Shown here: piece after piece, positions 15,742-25,430 of the stretch | Layout: every line of letters starts with the position of its first letter | How positions within the stretch are numbered: position 1 is the first letter of the stretch | Source of the DNA: Jiangella aurantiaca | GTDB lineage: Bacteria > Actinomycetota > Actinomycetes > Jiangellales > Jiangellaceae | NCBI RefSeq assembly: GCF_004349105.1 | Contig: NZ_SMLB01000002.1 | Location: forward strand, 62,001-126,000 | Direction of reading: 5' to 3' | DNA: 64,000 bases | Notes under the pieces: generated by a model | What the model saw: the letters and a program-made list of their open reading frames with translations, nothing else | The model's database searches: none | Told to the model about the DNA's origin: nothing | Program-made: the position numbers and the translations under genes

Positions 15742-18057
15742 ATGCGCAAATCACGTCGACGGCTCGCGGCTGTCACGGCCTTCGTGCTCGCAGCGGCGCT
15801 CACCCCGCTCTACCCGCCGGCCACGGCGGACACCCCCGACCCCGACGCCCCCATCACCGACCCGATCCCGCAGGCGGTCAAGCCGTCCACTCGCGGCCTG
15901 ATCCTGGAGGAGTACGCCCAGCTCCCCGCGTCCACGCCCAACGGGCCGGTCACGGACGTCCGGATCGGCTCGAGGCACAACCGGATCAACTACCTCGGCG
16001 AAGTGCCGGACGGCTCCGGCCGGATGTACGTGCCCGACCTCAACGGCCCGCTGTACCTCCTGCACGACGGCGAGCCCCAGCTCTACCTCGACATCGCGGC
16101 GCGCTATCCGCACTTCCTGTCCTGGCGCGGTCTCGGATCCGGGTTCGGGTTCGTGGCGTTCCATCCGGAGTTCGAGGACAACGGCACGTTCTACACCGTC
16201 CACTCCGAGACCCCCGACGCCCCTGGCGAGCTCACGTACCCGTCCCAGCCGCTGACCTCCTCCTCGGTGACGAGCGTGGTCACCGAGTGGATCGCCACCG
16301 ACCCCGCGGCCGACACGTTCAGCGGCACCAGCCGGGAGATCTTCCGGTTCCGCTTCGGGGGTCAGATCCACGCGATCCAGCAGATCGACTTCAACCCCCA
16401 CGCCCGGCCCGGCGACGAGGACTACGGGCTGCTCTACCTCGCCGTCGGCGACGGCGGCATCGGGGTGAACAGCGACGTGCCCCAGGACCTCACCACGCCG
16501 TCGGGCAAGATCCTCCGGATCGACCCGGCCGGGGCGAACGGCCCGAACGGCCAGTACGGCATCCCCTCGTCGAACCCGTTCGTCGGCGAGCCGGGCGCCA
16601 TCGGCGAGATCTACGCCGTCGGCATGCGCGACCCGCACCGGTTCAGCTGGGACAGCCGCAACCCCGACGACATGTACCTCGGGCACATCGGCCAGCGTGC
16701 CGTCGAGGCGGTCTACGCCGTCGACGCCGGGGACAACTTCGGGTGGCCGGTGATCGAGGGCCGCTACGCCTACCGCAACCAGACCCAGTGCTGGCTCTAC
16801 CCGATGACGGAGGAGATGAAGTCCGCCGGCTACGAGTACCCGGCGGCCTCCTACGATCACGAGAAGCCCGCCAACTGGCCGTGCAACTCCGACTCCGGAC
16901 ACGCGATCTCCGGCGGGTTCGTGCATCGCGGCGACCTTCGCGGCCTGTACGGCACCTACGTCTTCGGCGACCTGGTCGAGGGCCGCGTGTACTACAGCCA
17001 GATCACCGGACGTGCCGACGACACGGGCCACGACAACGACGTCTCGCGCGAGGCGCAGATCTACGAGCTCTCGCTCTACGACACCGACGGCACCCGGATG
17101 CGGATGACCGACTTCGTCGGCGACGGACGCGTCGACCTGCGCTTCGGCACGGACTCCGACCAGAACCTCTACCTGCTGGCGAAGGCCAACGGGATGATCT
17201 GGCGGGTCGTGGGCATGAAGTACGAGTCGATCCGTTCGGAGGTCGCCCCGTCGATCGCGGAGGACCTCGTCGCGTCGTACGACTTCGAGCACCCGTTCGC
17301 GGCCGACGACTCCTGGGAGGAGGATCAGGGATGGTCGCGCACGCTGATCAGGCTGGTCAACGGCGGTGAGGACATGCGGGTCGACGACGGCGCCTACCCG
17401 GGCAGCCACAACGCCCTGCAGCTGCACAGCGCCGCCGGGTCGCCGACCGGCCGGCCGTGGAAGGCGGGCGTGTACTCCGCGGACGCCGACGGAGTGGAGT
17501 CGCTGAGCCGCTTCAACGGCGCGGAGGGCATCACGGTGATGGGCTGGTTCAAGATGACCGGCCCGAACCCGACCCCCGGCTACAACGCGATCGGCCTCGC
17601 CGGCGTCCTGAGCGGCAACTCCGACGGCCACGGAGTCCGTGCCCTGCTGGAGCTGATCCAGGTCAACGGTGACCTGCGGCTCGTCGCCCTCGGCCGGCGG
17701 ATCGACACCGGCGCCTCGCAGACGTTCGCCGCGGAACAGGACTGGCGAGAACTGCTCCCCGAGGGCGAGTGGGTCCATCTGGCCGCGACGTTCGACTACA
17801 CGACCGGAGAGATGGCGCTCTACCGCAACGGGCAGCCGATCGAGGGCTTCTACACCAACGCCGGCGACCCGTGGCAGGTCGACGGGACGGGTACGTCGCC
17901 CACCAACCCCCGCGGCATCAAGATCGGCGGCTCCTATCCGCAGGACGGCACCGAGCGCAACCCCTGCAACTGCCGGATGGATGCCCTGATGTTCTTCGAC
18001 GACGACCTGGAGGCTGACGAGATCCTGACGCAGTACCGCCGGTTCCGCGGCAACTGA
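15742..18057 (+). CDS. Secreted GSDH-type (PQQ sugar dehydrogenase-like) protein with C-terminal LamG domain
   Basis: A 771-residue exported protein. A basic N-terminus and hydrophobic stretch (MRKSRRRLAAVTAFVLAAAL) form a signal peptide. Residues about 60-500 are a six-bladed beta-propeller of the glucose/sorbosone dehydrogenase family, with FHPEFEDNGTFYTVHSE, LLYLAVGDGG, GKILRIDPAG, and the MRDPHRFSWD and NFGWPVIEG repeats that typify it. Residues about 515-770 form a LamG/concanavalin-like domain (VMGWFKMTG ... ALMFFDDDLEADEI). GACGAGGA at 15731-15738 supports the ATG. It would oxidise or bind an extracellular sugar, with the propeller fold normally holding PQQ; whether this branch is a true dehydrogenase is uncertain. 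It follows the Liv-type importer and is terminated by the strong hairpin after its stop. Confidence 0.88.
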   Translation: MRKSRRRLAAVTAFVLAAALTPLYPPATADTPDPDAPITDPIPQAVKPSTRGLILEEYAQLPASTPNGPVTDVRIGSRHNRINYLGEVPDGSGRMYVPDLNGPLYLLHDGEPQLYLDIAARYPHFLSWRGLGSGFGFVAFHPEFEDNGTFYTVHSETPDAPGELTYPSQPLTSSSVTSVVTEWIATDPAADTFSGTSREIFRFRFGGQIHAIQQIDFNPHARPGDEDYGLLYLAVGDGGIGVNSDVPQDLTTPSGKILRIDPAGANGPNGQYGIPSSNPFVGEPGAIGEIYAVGMRDPHRFSWDSRNPDDMYLGHIGQRAVEAVYAVDAGDNFGWPVIEGRYAYRNQTQCWLYPMTEEMKSAGYEYPAASYDHEKPANWPCNSDSGHAISGGFVHRGDLRGLYGTYVFGDLVEGRVYYSQITGRADDTGHDNDVSREAQIYELSLYDTDGTRMRMTDFVGDGRVDLRFGTDSDQNLYLLAKANGMIWRVVGMKYESIRSEVAPSIAEDLVASYDFEHPFAADDSWEEDQGWSRTLIRLVNGGEDMRVDDGAYPGSHNALQLHSAAGSPTGRPWKAGVYSADADGVESLSRFNGAEGITVMGWFKMTGPNPTPGYNAIGLAGVLSGNSDGHGVRALLELIQVNGDLRLVALGRRIDTGASQTFAAEQDWRELLPEGEWVHLAATFDYTTGEMALYRNGQPIEGFYTNAGDPWQVDGTGTSPTNPRGIKIGGSYPQDGTERNPCNCRMDALMFFDDDLEADEILTQYRRFRGN

Positions 18058-18071
18058 CCGCCCGGACCACT

Positions 18072-18104
18072 GACACGGCCCCGCCAGGACGGCGGGGCCG
18101 TGTC
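18072..18104 (+). terminator. Strong hairpin terminator after the GSDH-LamG gene
   Basis: A perfect 14-bp stem, GACACGGCCCCGCC (18072-18085) with GGCGGGGCCGTGTC (18091-18104), encloses the loop AGGAC, 15 nt past the plus-strand stop. It also lies downstream of the converging minus-strand gene and could act in both directions. Confidence 0.8.
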
Positions 18105-18133
18105 GCGTTCTGCTGTCATCGACCGCTGCACGT

Positions 18134-18168
18134 GTCGGGGCCCGGCGCGTGGTGCGCCGGGCCCCGAC
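18134..18168 (-). terminator. Strong hairpin terminator for the converging minus-strand operon
   Basis: A perfect 15-bp stem, GTCGGGGCCCGGCGC (18134-18148) with GCGCCGGGCCCCGAC (18154-18168), encloses the loop GTGGT. It lies 50 nt past the stop of the long minus-strand gene, beside the terminator at 18072-18104. Confidence 0.75.
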
Positions 18169-18218
18169 CCTTGCTGACCGCGGCGGGGAGGAGAGTGCCC
18201 GCCGCGGCCATGTCCCCG

Positions 18219-21200
18219 TCAGCCGAGGGCGAAGGAGCCGCCGGACCTCCCGACGTCGCTCCGGGCGGCGGCCCGCTGGATGCTGCTCGCCTCGCGCCCG
18301 GTGATGACGCCGTCGGCCTGCAGCTGCTGGGTGACCTCGGTGACGTGCCGGAGGAACGCCCCTCGGCTGCTCCACGGCTGCTCGTCGAGGATGAGGTCGT
18401 TGATCGTCGTGCCGCTCGACACCGTCCGGTTCGCCACACCGCTGTCGATGCCCCCGACGATCACCATCGTGTCGGCGACGACGACGGTCGACTGCTGCCA
18501 GTCACCGACGTTGCCCGCCGCGTCGACGGACCGGTACTCGACCTCGTACACGGCTGCCGGATCGAGCGTGACCGGCCCCGAGTACACCGTGTGGTCGGCG
18601 TCGCCGGCCAGGCGGTAGTGCGTCTCGACGGCACCCGACGCCGCATCCGTGGCGGCGAGCGTCAGCGTCGCCGGCCCCAGGTAGACGTCGCCGTCGAGAT
18701 CGCCCTCGACCGTCGCAGTGGTCTCCGGCGCGGTCACGTCGACCGCGACCTCGACCGTGCCGGCCTCCGACGTTCCCGCGGCGTTGGTCGCGCGGTACGC
18801 GACCGTGTGCGTGCCGTCCTCGTCGAGCGTGACCGGCCCGGTGTAGGCCGTCCACTCCCCCTCGCCGACGCGGTACTCGATGTCGGCATCGGGATCGTCC
18901 GCGGACAGCGTCACCGTCACCGGCGTGACGTACCAGCCGTCCTGTCCGTCCGGCTCGGCCGGAGCCACGGTGGCCGACACGGTCGGCACCTGGACGCCCG
19001 GTCCGGCGTTGAGGTGCAGCCAGTTGACGTTCGCCTCGGCACCCGGGAACACCAGGTACAGCTGGGTGCTGCCCTCGGTCGGGGCGAGGTCGACGGTGAC
19101 GTCGGTCCAGTTGGCCACGGCAGGGTTGAGGACGATGGAGCCGTCGTTGCCCCGACCGGACGAGTCGGCGAGCGTGGGGCCGCCGGTTTCGTCGACGTCG
19201 TAGGCGACGACGTTGCCGCCTGCCTCGCCGGCCGGTCCGGCCATGAGCGCCTGGAGCTGTGCCTGAGTGAGAGCGCTGTCGAAGATGTGGAACTCGTCGA
19301 GCGTCGCGTTCAGGTACGGGTCCGCGGCGTACTGCGACCGGATCAGCCAGTTCTGGGTCGTCTCGCCGAGCTCGGCCGGGTTGAACGTCATGTTCGCGTT
19401 CGTCGCGACCGGAGCGCCGTCGAGCCACAGTGTTCCGGTGGTCCCGGACAGCGTCACCGCCACGTGGTGCCAGCCGGCGGGCAGCTCCTGGTTGTAAGTG
19501 ATCTGCTGCTCGGACGCACCCTGCGGCTTGATGGCGTAACGGAGCCCGGGAGCGCCGCCCGCGTTGGGCGTCAGGAACATGTTGACGCCCGTGCCCGACC
19601 CGAAGTCGAAGATCCGGGACCAGTCCTGGCCGGTGGCGGCGCGGTTGATCCAGGTGGCGATGGTGAAGTCGCCGGTCAGGTCGCTCACCACACCGACCGG
19701 AAGCTCCGCATACCGGTTCGCGCCACCGGAGTTGAACTGGACGGCGTTGCCGAACCCGTCCTTGCCCGGCACCCGGCCTATCTCCGTCGTGGCGGGCACC
19801 TCCGCCGTACCCAGCAGCGGACCGTCCGGTGCGTCGCGCCGCACCTCGACCGTCGTGTCGGCCAGCGCCGACACCCGCAGGTCCAGCGACTCGACACCGC
19901 CCAGGCTCACCGGGTCGTACGAGGCCCAGTCGCCGTCCGCGCCGCGCATCGTCTCGCCGCCGCCGAGCGGGTCGCTCCCCGGACCGGTGACGACGCCCGT
20001 GGACTCACTGAAGTGCTCGGCCTCCGTCCGGGCCGGCCGCAGCAGGTGACTGTTGCCGCCGGTGAGCGGCTGTGCGTCCGGGTGGTCGCCCTCGTCGGTG
20101 TAACTGGCGGTGACGATCACGGTGACGTTCTGGCCTTCGTGGCCGCTCTCGGGGTCGGTGAGGATCGTGCCCTCGCACCCGTTCTGCGACGCTCCCTGGT
20201 GCACGTGTACCGCGCCGCCGGTGTCGTGGTACACACCCTGCTGCACGGTCACGTCCGCGCAGTCGATGGTGCCATCGGCGGTGGAGCCGTCCTCGGCGTC
20301 CGTGACGGACACCCGGAACGGCACCTCGTCGCCCCACTCGAACACCTGACCGTGCGCAGGCAACTCGATGCTGACCTCCGGCTCGGTGTTGCCGACGGTG
20401 ATCGTCAGATTCGAGCTCGCGGAACGACCTGTGGTGTCGGTGACCACGAGTTGAGCGGTGTAGACCCCCGCCTCGGTGTAGGTGTGCGTCGGATTCGGCT
20501 CGGTGCTGGTGGCGCCGTCGCCGAACGACCACTCGAACGTGATCTCGTCGCCGTCGGCGTCGAACGTGCCCTCGGACGAGAACGTCACCTCGACCGGCGG
20601 CTGGCCGTTGTCCGGCGTGGCCGACGAATGAACGGTCGGGGTCCGGCCGTCCTTGACATAGCTGATCCGGTACAGGCCGGAGTCGGGGTTGACCCCACCG
20701 CCGCCGAAGTTGAACTCGTCTCCCCACTCGATCAGGTACAGATTGCCGTCGGGGCCGAACTCCATGTCGTGCGGCTTGCGCAGGCGCTGGCTGTCCTCGA
20801 ACCGGAAGCCGTAGAACTGCTCCCGGAGCGAGCCGTTGACGTAGTTGCCGTTGGCGTCGAGGTCCATCGTGGCGATGAAGTCGCGCTCCCACTCCATGAC
20901 GAACGGCTTGCCGTCGAAGAACGCGGGGAACCTGCCGTCCGCCGTCACGGCCGGGTCGAAGTGGTACGTGTCGCCGGCGTAGGCGGCGCGCCCGGTGCCG
21001 TAGGCCGAGCCGCCGGCGACCGGACCGCACGGAACCTCCGGGTACGGCGGCGGGGCCGTGTAGCCGCCCTGGCTGTTGCAGTACGGGTAGTAGACCGTCG
21101 GCAGTTGCTCGACGGGCGGCAGCCGGTCGATGCCGGTGTTGTTCGGCGAGTCGTTCACCGGCCCGCCGACGCAGTCGTACGGCTCACCGACCACGTTCGT

Positions 21201-22949
21201 GGCGAAGTCGAAGTGGCGGTAGGGCTGGCTGTTGACGATGCAGAACGGCCATCCGTAGTTGCTGGCCTCGTGCACCTGGGCCCAGTAGTCGTAGCCACGC
21301 GGGCCGCGGTTCGGGTCGACACCGCCGGCCGGGTTGGCGTCGGGGCCCACCAGACCGAAGGTGAGCACGCCGGTCTCCTGGTCGATGTCCAGGGTGAACG
21401 GGTTGCGCAGACCCATGACGTAGATCTCCGGCCGCCCCAGTGCGGGGTCGTAGACACCGCCGGGGAAGAGGTCGTCGTGCTCGCCGCTGGTGAAGAGGTT
21501 GTCGTCGGGCACGTCGAAGGTACTGCCCACACCCGGGGCGTCGTCGCTGGTGGCGTCCTCGATCGGGTTGATCCGCAGGATCTTGCCCCGCAGGTCGGCG
21601 GCGTTGCCGGACGACCGCGCCGCGTCCCACGGCTGGCGACCCGGCCGGTAGTCGAACGGGCCGAAGCCGCCCGACGCGAACGGGTTGGTGTCGTCGCCGG
21701 TGGAGATGTAGAGGTTGCCCTCGGCATCGAAGTCGAGGTGACCGCCGGTGTGGCAGCATTCGACCCGCTGGTGCGGGATCTCGAGCAGGACGACCTCGGA
21801 GTCCAGGTCGATCTGCTCGCTCAACGGGTCCAGGGTGAACCGCGAGACGTGCTGGACGCCGCCGGCGATCCCGTCGACGGTGCGCGACGCCGGGTCACTG
21901 TAGAACAGATAGAGGAAGTTGTTCTCCTCGAACGCCGGGTCCAGCGCGATGCCGATCAGGCCGTTCTCCTGGCCGCGGTAGACCGGGATCTGACCCGCCG
22001 TGGAGATCTGCTGGGTGTCCGGGTGGTAGACCTTCACCGCGCCGGCCAGCTCCGTGTAGAAGATGCGACCGTCTGACGCGATGTCGAGCTTCATCGGGTT
22101 CGCGGTGTTGTCATCCAGCGCGACCTTCTCGAAGGCGGCGGCGGTGGGAATGCCCTCGCGCGGCTCACCGCAGTCGCCCTCGGCAGTACCGGCCGCCCAT
22201 TCGATGGCCCAGCCGATGTGCTGCCGGAAGCCCGGGTCGGCGTAGTGGCTGGCCGAGTGCCCGAGGGCGGTGTAGAACGACCGGCCGCCGTCGTACACCG
22301 AGCACCAGGAGACCGGGTGGTCCGCGCCCATCTGGCCGCCGTTGTAGGTGGACTCGTCGACCGTCAGCAGGACCTTGACGCCTGCGGCACGAGGGTTCGC
22401 GGAGAAGTTGTAGAACTCGTCGCTCGGCCACTGGAACGAGCTTCCGAACTGCGCGGTGGCCGGATGGCCGGGATCCTCGACCTTCACCGTGGCTGACTGG
22501 ATGGGCGGGTGGTTGACGAAGAACGCACCACCGAACATGTCCTTCCACCACGGCCAGTTCGACTTGTCCGTGTTGGACGTGGAGTGCAGGCCGACGAAGC
22601 CGCCGCCGCGCTGGATGTAGCGCTCGAACGCGGTTCGCTGCGGCGTGGTCAAGGTGTTCTCGCCGTCGGTGTAGAACACCACCGCCTCGAACTCGCTCAG
22701 GCTCTCGTCGGTGAAGACCGACGCGTCCTGCGTCTCCGTCACCGTGAATCCGTGGTCCGCGCCCAGCGCCTGGACAGCGGCAAGCGCGGCCGGGATCGAG
22801 TCGTGCCGGAACCCGGTCGTCTTGTGGAAGAACAGGACCTCGTACCCGGCCTCGGGGGTGTGTGCGGAACTGGTGGCGATGCCGGGGAACAGCGCGGCCA
22901 GGAAGGCCGCCACCACCGTGAATGTGAGGTAACGATAAAGTCGTCGCAT
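18219..22949 (-). CDS. Large secreted ThuA-GSDH-PKD-CBM6/LamG-Ig-FIMAH multidomain protein
   Basis: A 1576-residue exported protein with signal peptide (residues 1-29, YLTFTVVAAFLAALFPGIAT). Domains in order: a ThuA-like class I glutamine-amidotransferase fold at about 33-255 (VLFFHKTTGFRHDSIPAAL, GGGFVGLHS); a GSDH-type beta-propeller at about 270-765 (GLIGIALDPAFEENNFLYLF, HTGGHLDFDAEGNLYISTGD); a PKD domain at about 770-870 (FEWSFGDGATSTEPNPTHTY); a CBM6-like jelly roll beginning at EAEHFSE near 976 and closing at LYLVFPGAEANVNWLHLN near 1300; a LamG domain nested between those parts (about 1060-1275); two Ig-like OmpL47/chitobiase-type repeats (about 1310-1495); and a C-terminal FIMAH-type helical domain. 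ThuA-GSDH fusions accompany keto-sugar and glycoside catabolism. It is the last gene of the minus-strand operon from 30280. The long opposite-strand open frame here is only a GC shadow. Confidence 0.88.
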   Translation of the reverse strand: MRRLYRYLTFTVVAAFLAALFPGIATSSAHTPEAGYEVLFFHKTTGFRHDSIPAALAAVQALGADHGFTVTETQDASVFTDESLSEFEAVVFYTDGENTLTTPQRTAFERYIQRGGGFVGLHSTSNTDKSNWPWWKDMFGGAFFVNHPPIQSATVKVEDPGHPATAQFGSSFQWPSDEFYNFSANPRAAGVKVLLTVDESTYNGGQMGADHPVSWCSVYDGGRSFYTALGHSASHYADPGFRQHIGWAIEWAAGTAEGDCGEPREGIPTAAAFEKVALDDNTANPMKLDIASDGRIFYTELAGAVKVYHPDTQQISTAGQIPVYRGQENGLIGIALDPAFEENNFLYLFYSDPASRTVDGIAGGVQHVSRFTLDPLSEQIDLDSEVVLLEIPHQRVECCHTGGHLDFDAEGNLYISTGDDTNPFASGGFGPFDYRPGRQPWDAARSSGNAADLRGKILRINPIEDATSDDAPGVGSTFDVPDDNLFTSGEHDDLFPGGVYDPALGRPEIYVMGLRNPFTLDIDQETGVLTFGLVGPDANPAGGVDPNRGPRGYDYWAQVHEASNYGWPFCIVNSQPYRHFDFATNVVGEPYDCVGGPVNDSPNNTGIDRLPPVEQLPTVYYPYCNSQGGYTAPPPYPEVPCGPVAGGSAYGTGRAAYAGDTYHFDPAVTADGRFPAFFDGKPFVMEWERDFIATMDLDANGNYVNGSLREQFYGFRFEDSQRLRKPHDMEFGPDGNLYLIEWGDEFNFGGGGVNPDSGLYRISYVKDGRTPTVHSSATPDNGQPPVEVTFSSEGTFDADGDEITFEWSFGDGATSTEPNPTHTYTEAGVYTAQLVVTDTTGRSASSNLTITVGNTEPEVSIELPAHGQVFEWGDEVPFRVSVTDAEDGSTADGTIDCADVTVQQGVYHDTGGAVHVHQGASQNGCEGTILTDPESGHEGQNVTVIVTASYTDEGDHPDAQPLTGGNSHLLRPARTEAEHFSESTGVVTGPGSDPLGGGETMRGADGDWASYDPVSLGGVESLDLRVSALADTTVEVRRDAPDGPLLGTAEVPATTEIGRVPGKDGFGNAVQFNSGGANRYAELPVGVVSDLTGDFTIATWINRAATGQDWSRIFDFGSGTGVNMFLTPNAGGAPGLRYAIKPQGASEQQITYNQELPAGWHHVAVTLSGTTGTLWLDGAPVATNANMTFNPAELGETTQNWLIRSQYAADPYLNATLDEFHIFDSALTQAQLQALMAGPAGEAGGNVVAYDVDETGGPTLADSSGRGNDGSIVLNPAVANWTDVTVDLAPTEGSTQLYLVFPGAEANVNWLHLNAGPGVQVPTVSATVAPAEPDGQDGWYVTPVTVTLSADDPDADIEYRVGEGEWTAYTGPVTLDEDGTHTVAYRATNAAGTSEAGTVEVAVDVTAPETTATVEGDLDGDVYLGPATLTLAATDAASGAVETHYRLAGDADHTVYSGPVTLDPAAVYEVEYRSVDAAGNVGDWQQSTVVVADTMVIVGGIDSGVANRTVSSGTTINDLILDEQPWSSRGAFLRHVTEVTQQLQADGVITGREASSIQRAAARSDVGRSGGSFALG

Positions 22950-23027
22950 TGACCTCTCACCGTCGCTTCGTTGCGGATGGGGACGGAAGGTCCGTCCGAG
23001 GTGAACAGCCCGACGTGCACGGATCGG

Positions 23028-23903
23028 TTAGGACACACCCCCTCCCCGCACGACCCCGGTGAGGAAGGCGAGCCCGTCGACGGCGATGGCATCCTGCGTC
23101 TTCGCCAACGGCCGCCAGATCGACGCCGCCGTCGCGATCGTCGCGTTGTCGCCGGTGAACGACTCGATCACGAGCGGTCCCCGGTAGCCGGCCGCGTCCA
23201 GGGCGGCGACGATGCCGGGCCAGTTCAGGTGATCCGCACCCGGCGCGCCACGGTCGTTCGCGCAGACCTGCACGTGCGCGATCCGGCCGGCGGCTCTCCG
23301 GATGGCCTCGGTGATGCTGCGTTCCTCGATGTTCATGTGGTAGACGTCCAGGCCCAGGCCACAGCCCGCGGCCGGGAGGCCGTCGAGCGCCTCCAGTGCC
23401 TGGTCGACTGTGTTGATCAGGCTGGTCTCGTAGCGGTTGAGGGGTTCGACGGCCAGGCTGACGCCGGCGTCCATCGCGTGCCGGACCACGGGCTCGAGGC
23501 TGTCGCGCAGCTGCTCGTAACAGCCACGTCGCTCCGCCTCGCCGATCCGCCACGTCCTTCCGACCGACGTGTAGATCGGCCCGGCGATCACCGGCGACGA
23601 GACCGCCGCCGCGAGGTCGACGACCCGGCGAAGGTAGTCGCGCGTCGACGCGATCGTCTCCCGGTCCGTGCTCACCAGCTCGCGACCCGGCCCCATGGCG
23701 ACGACGATGGTGGCCGACAGGCCGAGCGAGTCGAGCAGCGTCGCCGCTCGGCCCGGATCCCAGTCGCCCACGTTCTCGACCGGGAGCTCGATCACGTCGA
23801 AGCCCCACTCGCGGATCCGCGGCGCCAGCTCGGCCAGCCGCTGGTCGGTCAGCGGCGAGGTCCAGATCCAGGTGTTGGCCCCCAGCGCCCTCCTCGACGT
23901 CAT
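23028..23903 (-). CDS. Sugar phosphate isomerase/epimerase-like TIM barrel (ketose 3-epimerase type)
   Basis: A 291-residue AP endonuclease 2-like TIM barrel. By eye it matches the D-tagatose/D-psicose 3-epimerase family: metal ligands would be E153 (AVEPLNRYET), D186 (GLDVYHMNIEE), H210 (IAHVQVCAND) and E247 (VIESFTGDN), all present at the expected spacing. It probably moves a keto or epimerises C3 of a sugar in the cytoplasm. The ATG at 23903 overlaps the stop of the LivF-like gene (ATGA), so it is coupled to the importer; longer in-frame openings overlap that gene and are discarded. The Gfo/Idh/MocA enzyme and ThuA protein of the same operon fit an oxidation-epimerisation route for a sugar or glycoside. 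Confidence 0.9.
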   Translation of the reverse strand: MTSRRALGANTWIWTSPLTDQRLAELAPRIREWGFDVIELPVENVGDWDPGRAATLLDSLGLSATIVVAMGPGRELVSTDRETIASTRDYLRRVVDLAAAVSSPVIAGPIYTSVGRTWRIGEAERRGCYEQLRDSLEPVVRHAMDAGVSLAVEPLNRYETSLINTVDQALEALDGLPAAGCGLGLDVYHMNIEERSITEAIRRAAGRIAHVQVCANDRGAPGADHLNWPGIVAALDAAGYRGPLVIESFTGDNATIATAASIWRPLAKTQDAIAVDGLAFLTGVVRGGGVS

Positions 23904-24670
23904 GCGCGTTCTCCTTCCGTGTGCTGGTTTCCGGTGGCGATGCCGGCCGGTGCCGTAGAACCGACGCCGAGATAGCGGCGCTGGAGTTCGGGCCGATTCA
24001 GCAGCTCGTCGCCGGTGAACTCCGCCTCGATGCGACCGGAGACCATGACGAGCTGGCGGTCGGCCAGCCGCACCGCCGCCCTCAGGTTCTGCTCGACCAC
24101 GAGCACCGCCACACCCTCGGCCACCAGGTGATGGACGGCGTCGACGAGCACGTCGACGATCGTGGGAGCCAGCCCTTCGGAGGGTTCGTCCATCACGATC
24201 AGCGGTGCGTTCAGCAGGAGTGCCCTGCCGACGGCGAGCATCTGCTGCTCGCCGCCGGACAGATCGGCTCCGCCGTGTCGCCGGCGCTGCGCGAGCCGCG
24301 GGAACAGCTCGTAGACCGCGTCGGGTGTCCATCGTCTGCCCCGAGCGCGCCGGGCCAGCATGGAGAGGTGCTCGTCGACGGTGAGCGAGGGAAAGAGCCG
24401 TCGGCCCTGGGGGACGTAGGCGATGCCGGCGATGGCGATCGTCTCAGGAGCGAGCCCGTCGAGCCTCCGGCCGGCCAGCCGGACTTCGCCGCCCGACGGC
24501 CGCACGAATCCGACCAGCGCGTCGCAGAGCGTGGTCTTGCCCATGCCGTTGCGCCCCACGACGGCGACCGACTCGGCCCCCATGCTGAAGCTCAGACCGT
24601 CGAGAACCCGGGACGCTCCGTAGCCGGCGCGCAGATCGCGGACCTCGAGCAGTGCATCGTCCGGTGTCAT
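23900..24670 (-). CDS. Liv-type ABC transporter ATP-binding protein (LivF-like), second importer
   Basis: A 256-residue ATPase: Walker A GRNGMGKTT (about residues 37-45), signature DLSGGEQQMLAVGRALL, Walker B LIVMDEPSEGLAP and LVVEQNL, all in LivF form. Residues in the Walker A loop (GRNGMGK) are those often seen in LivF subfamilies. Its ATG overlaps the stop of the LivG-like gene by four bases and its own stop overlaps the epimerase start, showing a tightly coupled series. Confidence 0.93.
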   Translation of the reverse strand: MTPDDALLEVRDLRAGYGASRVLDGLSFSMGAESVAVVGRNGMGKTTLCDALVGFVRPSGGEVRLAGRRLDGLAPETIAIAGIAYVPQGRRLFPSLTVDEHLSMLARRARGRRWTPDAVYELFPRLAQRRRHGGADLSGGEQQMLAVGRALLLNAPLIVMDEPSEGLAPTIVDVLVDAVHHLVAEGVAVLVVEQNLRAAVRLADRQLVMVSGRIEAEFTGDELLNRPELQRRYLGVGSTAPAGIATGNQHTEGERA

Positions 24671-25416
24671 GCAGCCGCCTCCGTGCCGAGATAGATCCGG
24701 TGGACGTGCGGATCCGCACGAACCTGCTCGGGTGTTCCGGCCATGACCTGCTCGCCGTCCGCCATCACGACCACCCGCTGCGCGATCCGGAACGCGACGT
24801 CCATGTCGTGCTCGATCAACAGCAGGGTCAGCTGGTCGTCGAACGATTCGAGCAGTTCGATCAGCCGCTCCCGCTCCCCGCGGGAGAGGCCGGACGCCGG
24901 TTCGTCGAGCAGCATCACGTCCGGCCGCGTGGCGATCGCCATCGCCAGTTCGAGCTGCCGCCGCTGTCCGTGGGCGAGCTCACCCGCCACCACGTCGATC
25001 TGCCCGGACAGCCAGGTCCGGGCAGCGACCTCGGCGGCTTCGGCCCGCATCCCGCGATCGGCCCTGGACTGCCAGAGCGCCCGGTGCCGGCCGCTGTGAC
25101 CCGCGAGCGCGAGATAGATGTTCTCTCGCACCGTGAGGCCGGCGAACGCGCGTGCCTTCTGGTAGGTCCGCGCCAAACCAAGGCGTGGGCGCTGACGAGA
25201 CGGGCGGTAGGTGCAGTCCTGCCCTTTGATGACCACCGCACCGGTGGTCGGTGTGATGTCGCCGGCGATGACGTTGAACAGCGTGGTCTTGCCGGCTCCG
25301 TTCGGTCCGATGACGGCCACTCGCTCGCCCTGGGCGATGTCGAGATCGATACCGCGAAGGGCGCGCAGGCCTCCGAACGCCACCGTGACCGCGCTGACCT
25401 GGACGACGGGCGCCAT
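24667..25416 (-). CDS. Liv-type ABC transporter ATP-binding protein (LivG-like), second importer
   Basis: A 249-residue ATPase with Walker A GPNGAGKTT (about residues 37-45), the LivG-type LGLARTYQKARAFAGLTVRE, signature LAHGQRRQLELAMAI, Walker B VMLLDEPASGLS and switch histidine LIEHDMD. The ATG at 25416 was chosen because an unusually strong purine run, AAAGGAGGAGGA, lies just upstream (about 25421-25433 on the minus strand); upstream in-frame extensions cross the stop of the binding-protein gene. A 48-nt repeated element occupies most of the 70-nt gap before it. Confidence 0.93.
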   Translation of the reverse strand: MAPVVQVSAVTVAFGGLRALRGIDLDIAQGERVAVIGPNGAGKTTLFNVIAGDITPTTGAVVIKGQDCTYRPSRQRPRLGLARTYQKARAFAGLTVRENIYLALAGHSGRHRALWQSRADRGMRAEAAEVAARTWLSGQIDVVAGELAHGQRRQLELAMAIATRPDVMLLDEPASGLSRGERERLIELLESFDDQLTLLLIEHDMDVAFRIAQRVVVMADGEQVMAGTPEQVRADPHVHRIYLGTEAAA

Positions 25417-25430
25417 GGCGATCCTCCTCC

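Noticed and set aside
18132-22076. Long plus-strand open frame (over 1300 codons) opposite the ThuA-GSDH gene
   Set aside because: It is arginine/valine-rich with no family motifs, while the minus strand encodes clear domains; GC-rich DNA commonly gives such antisense openings.
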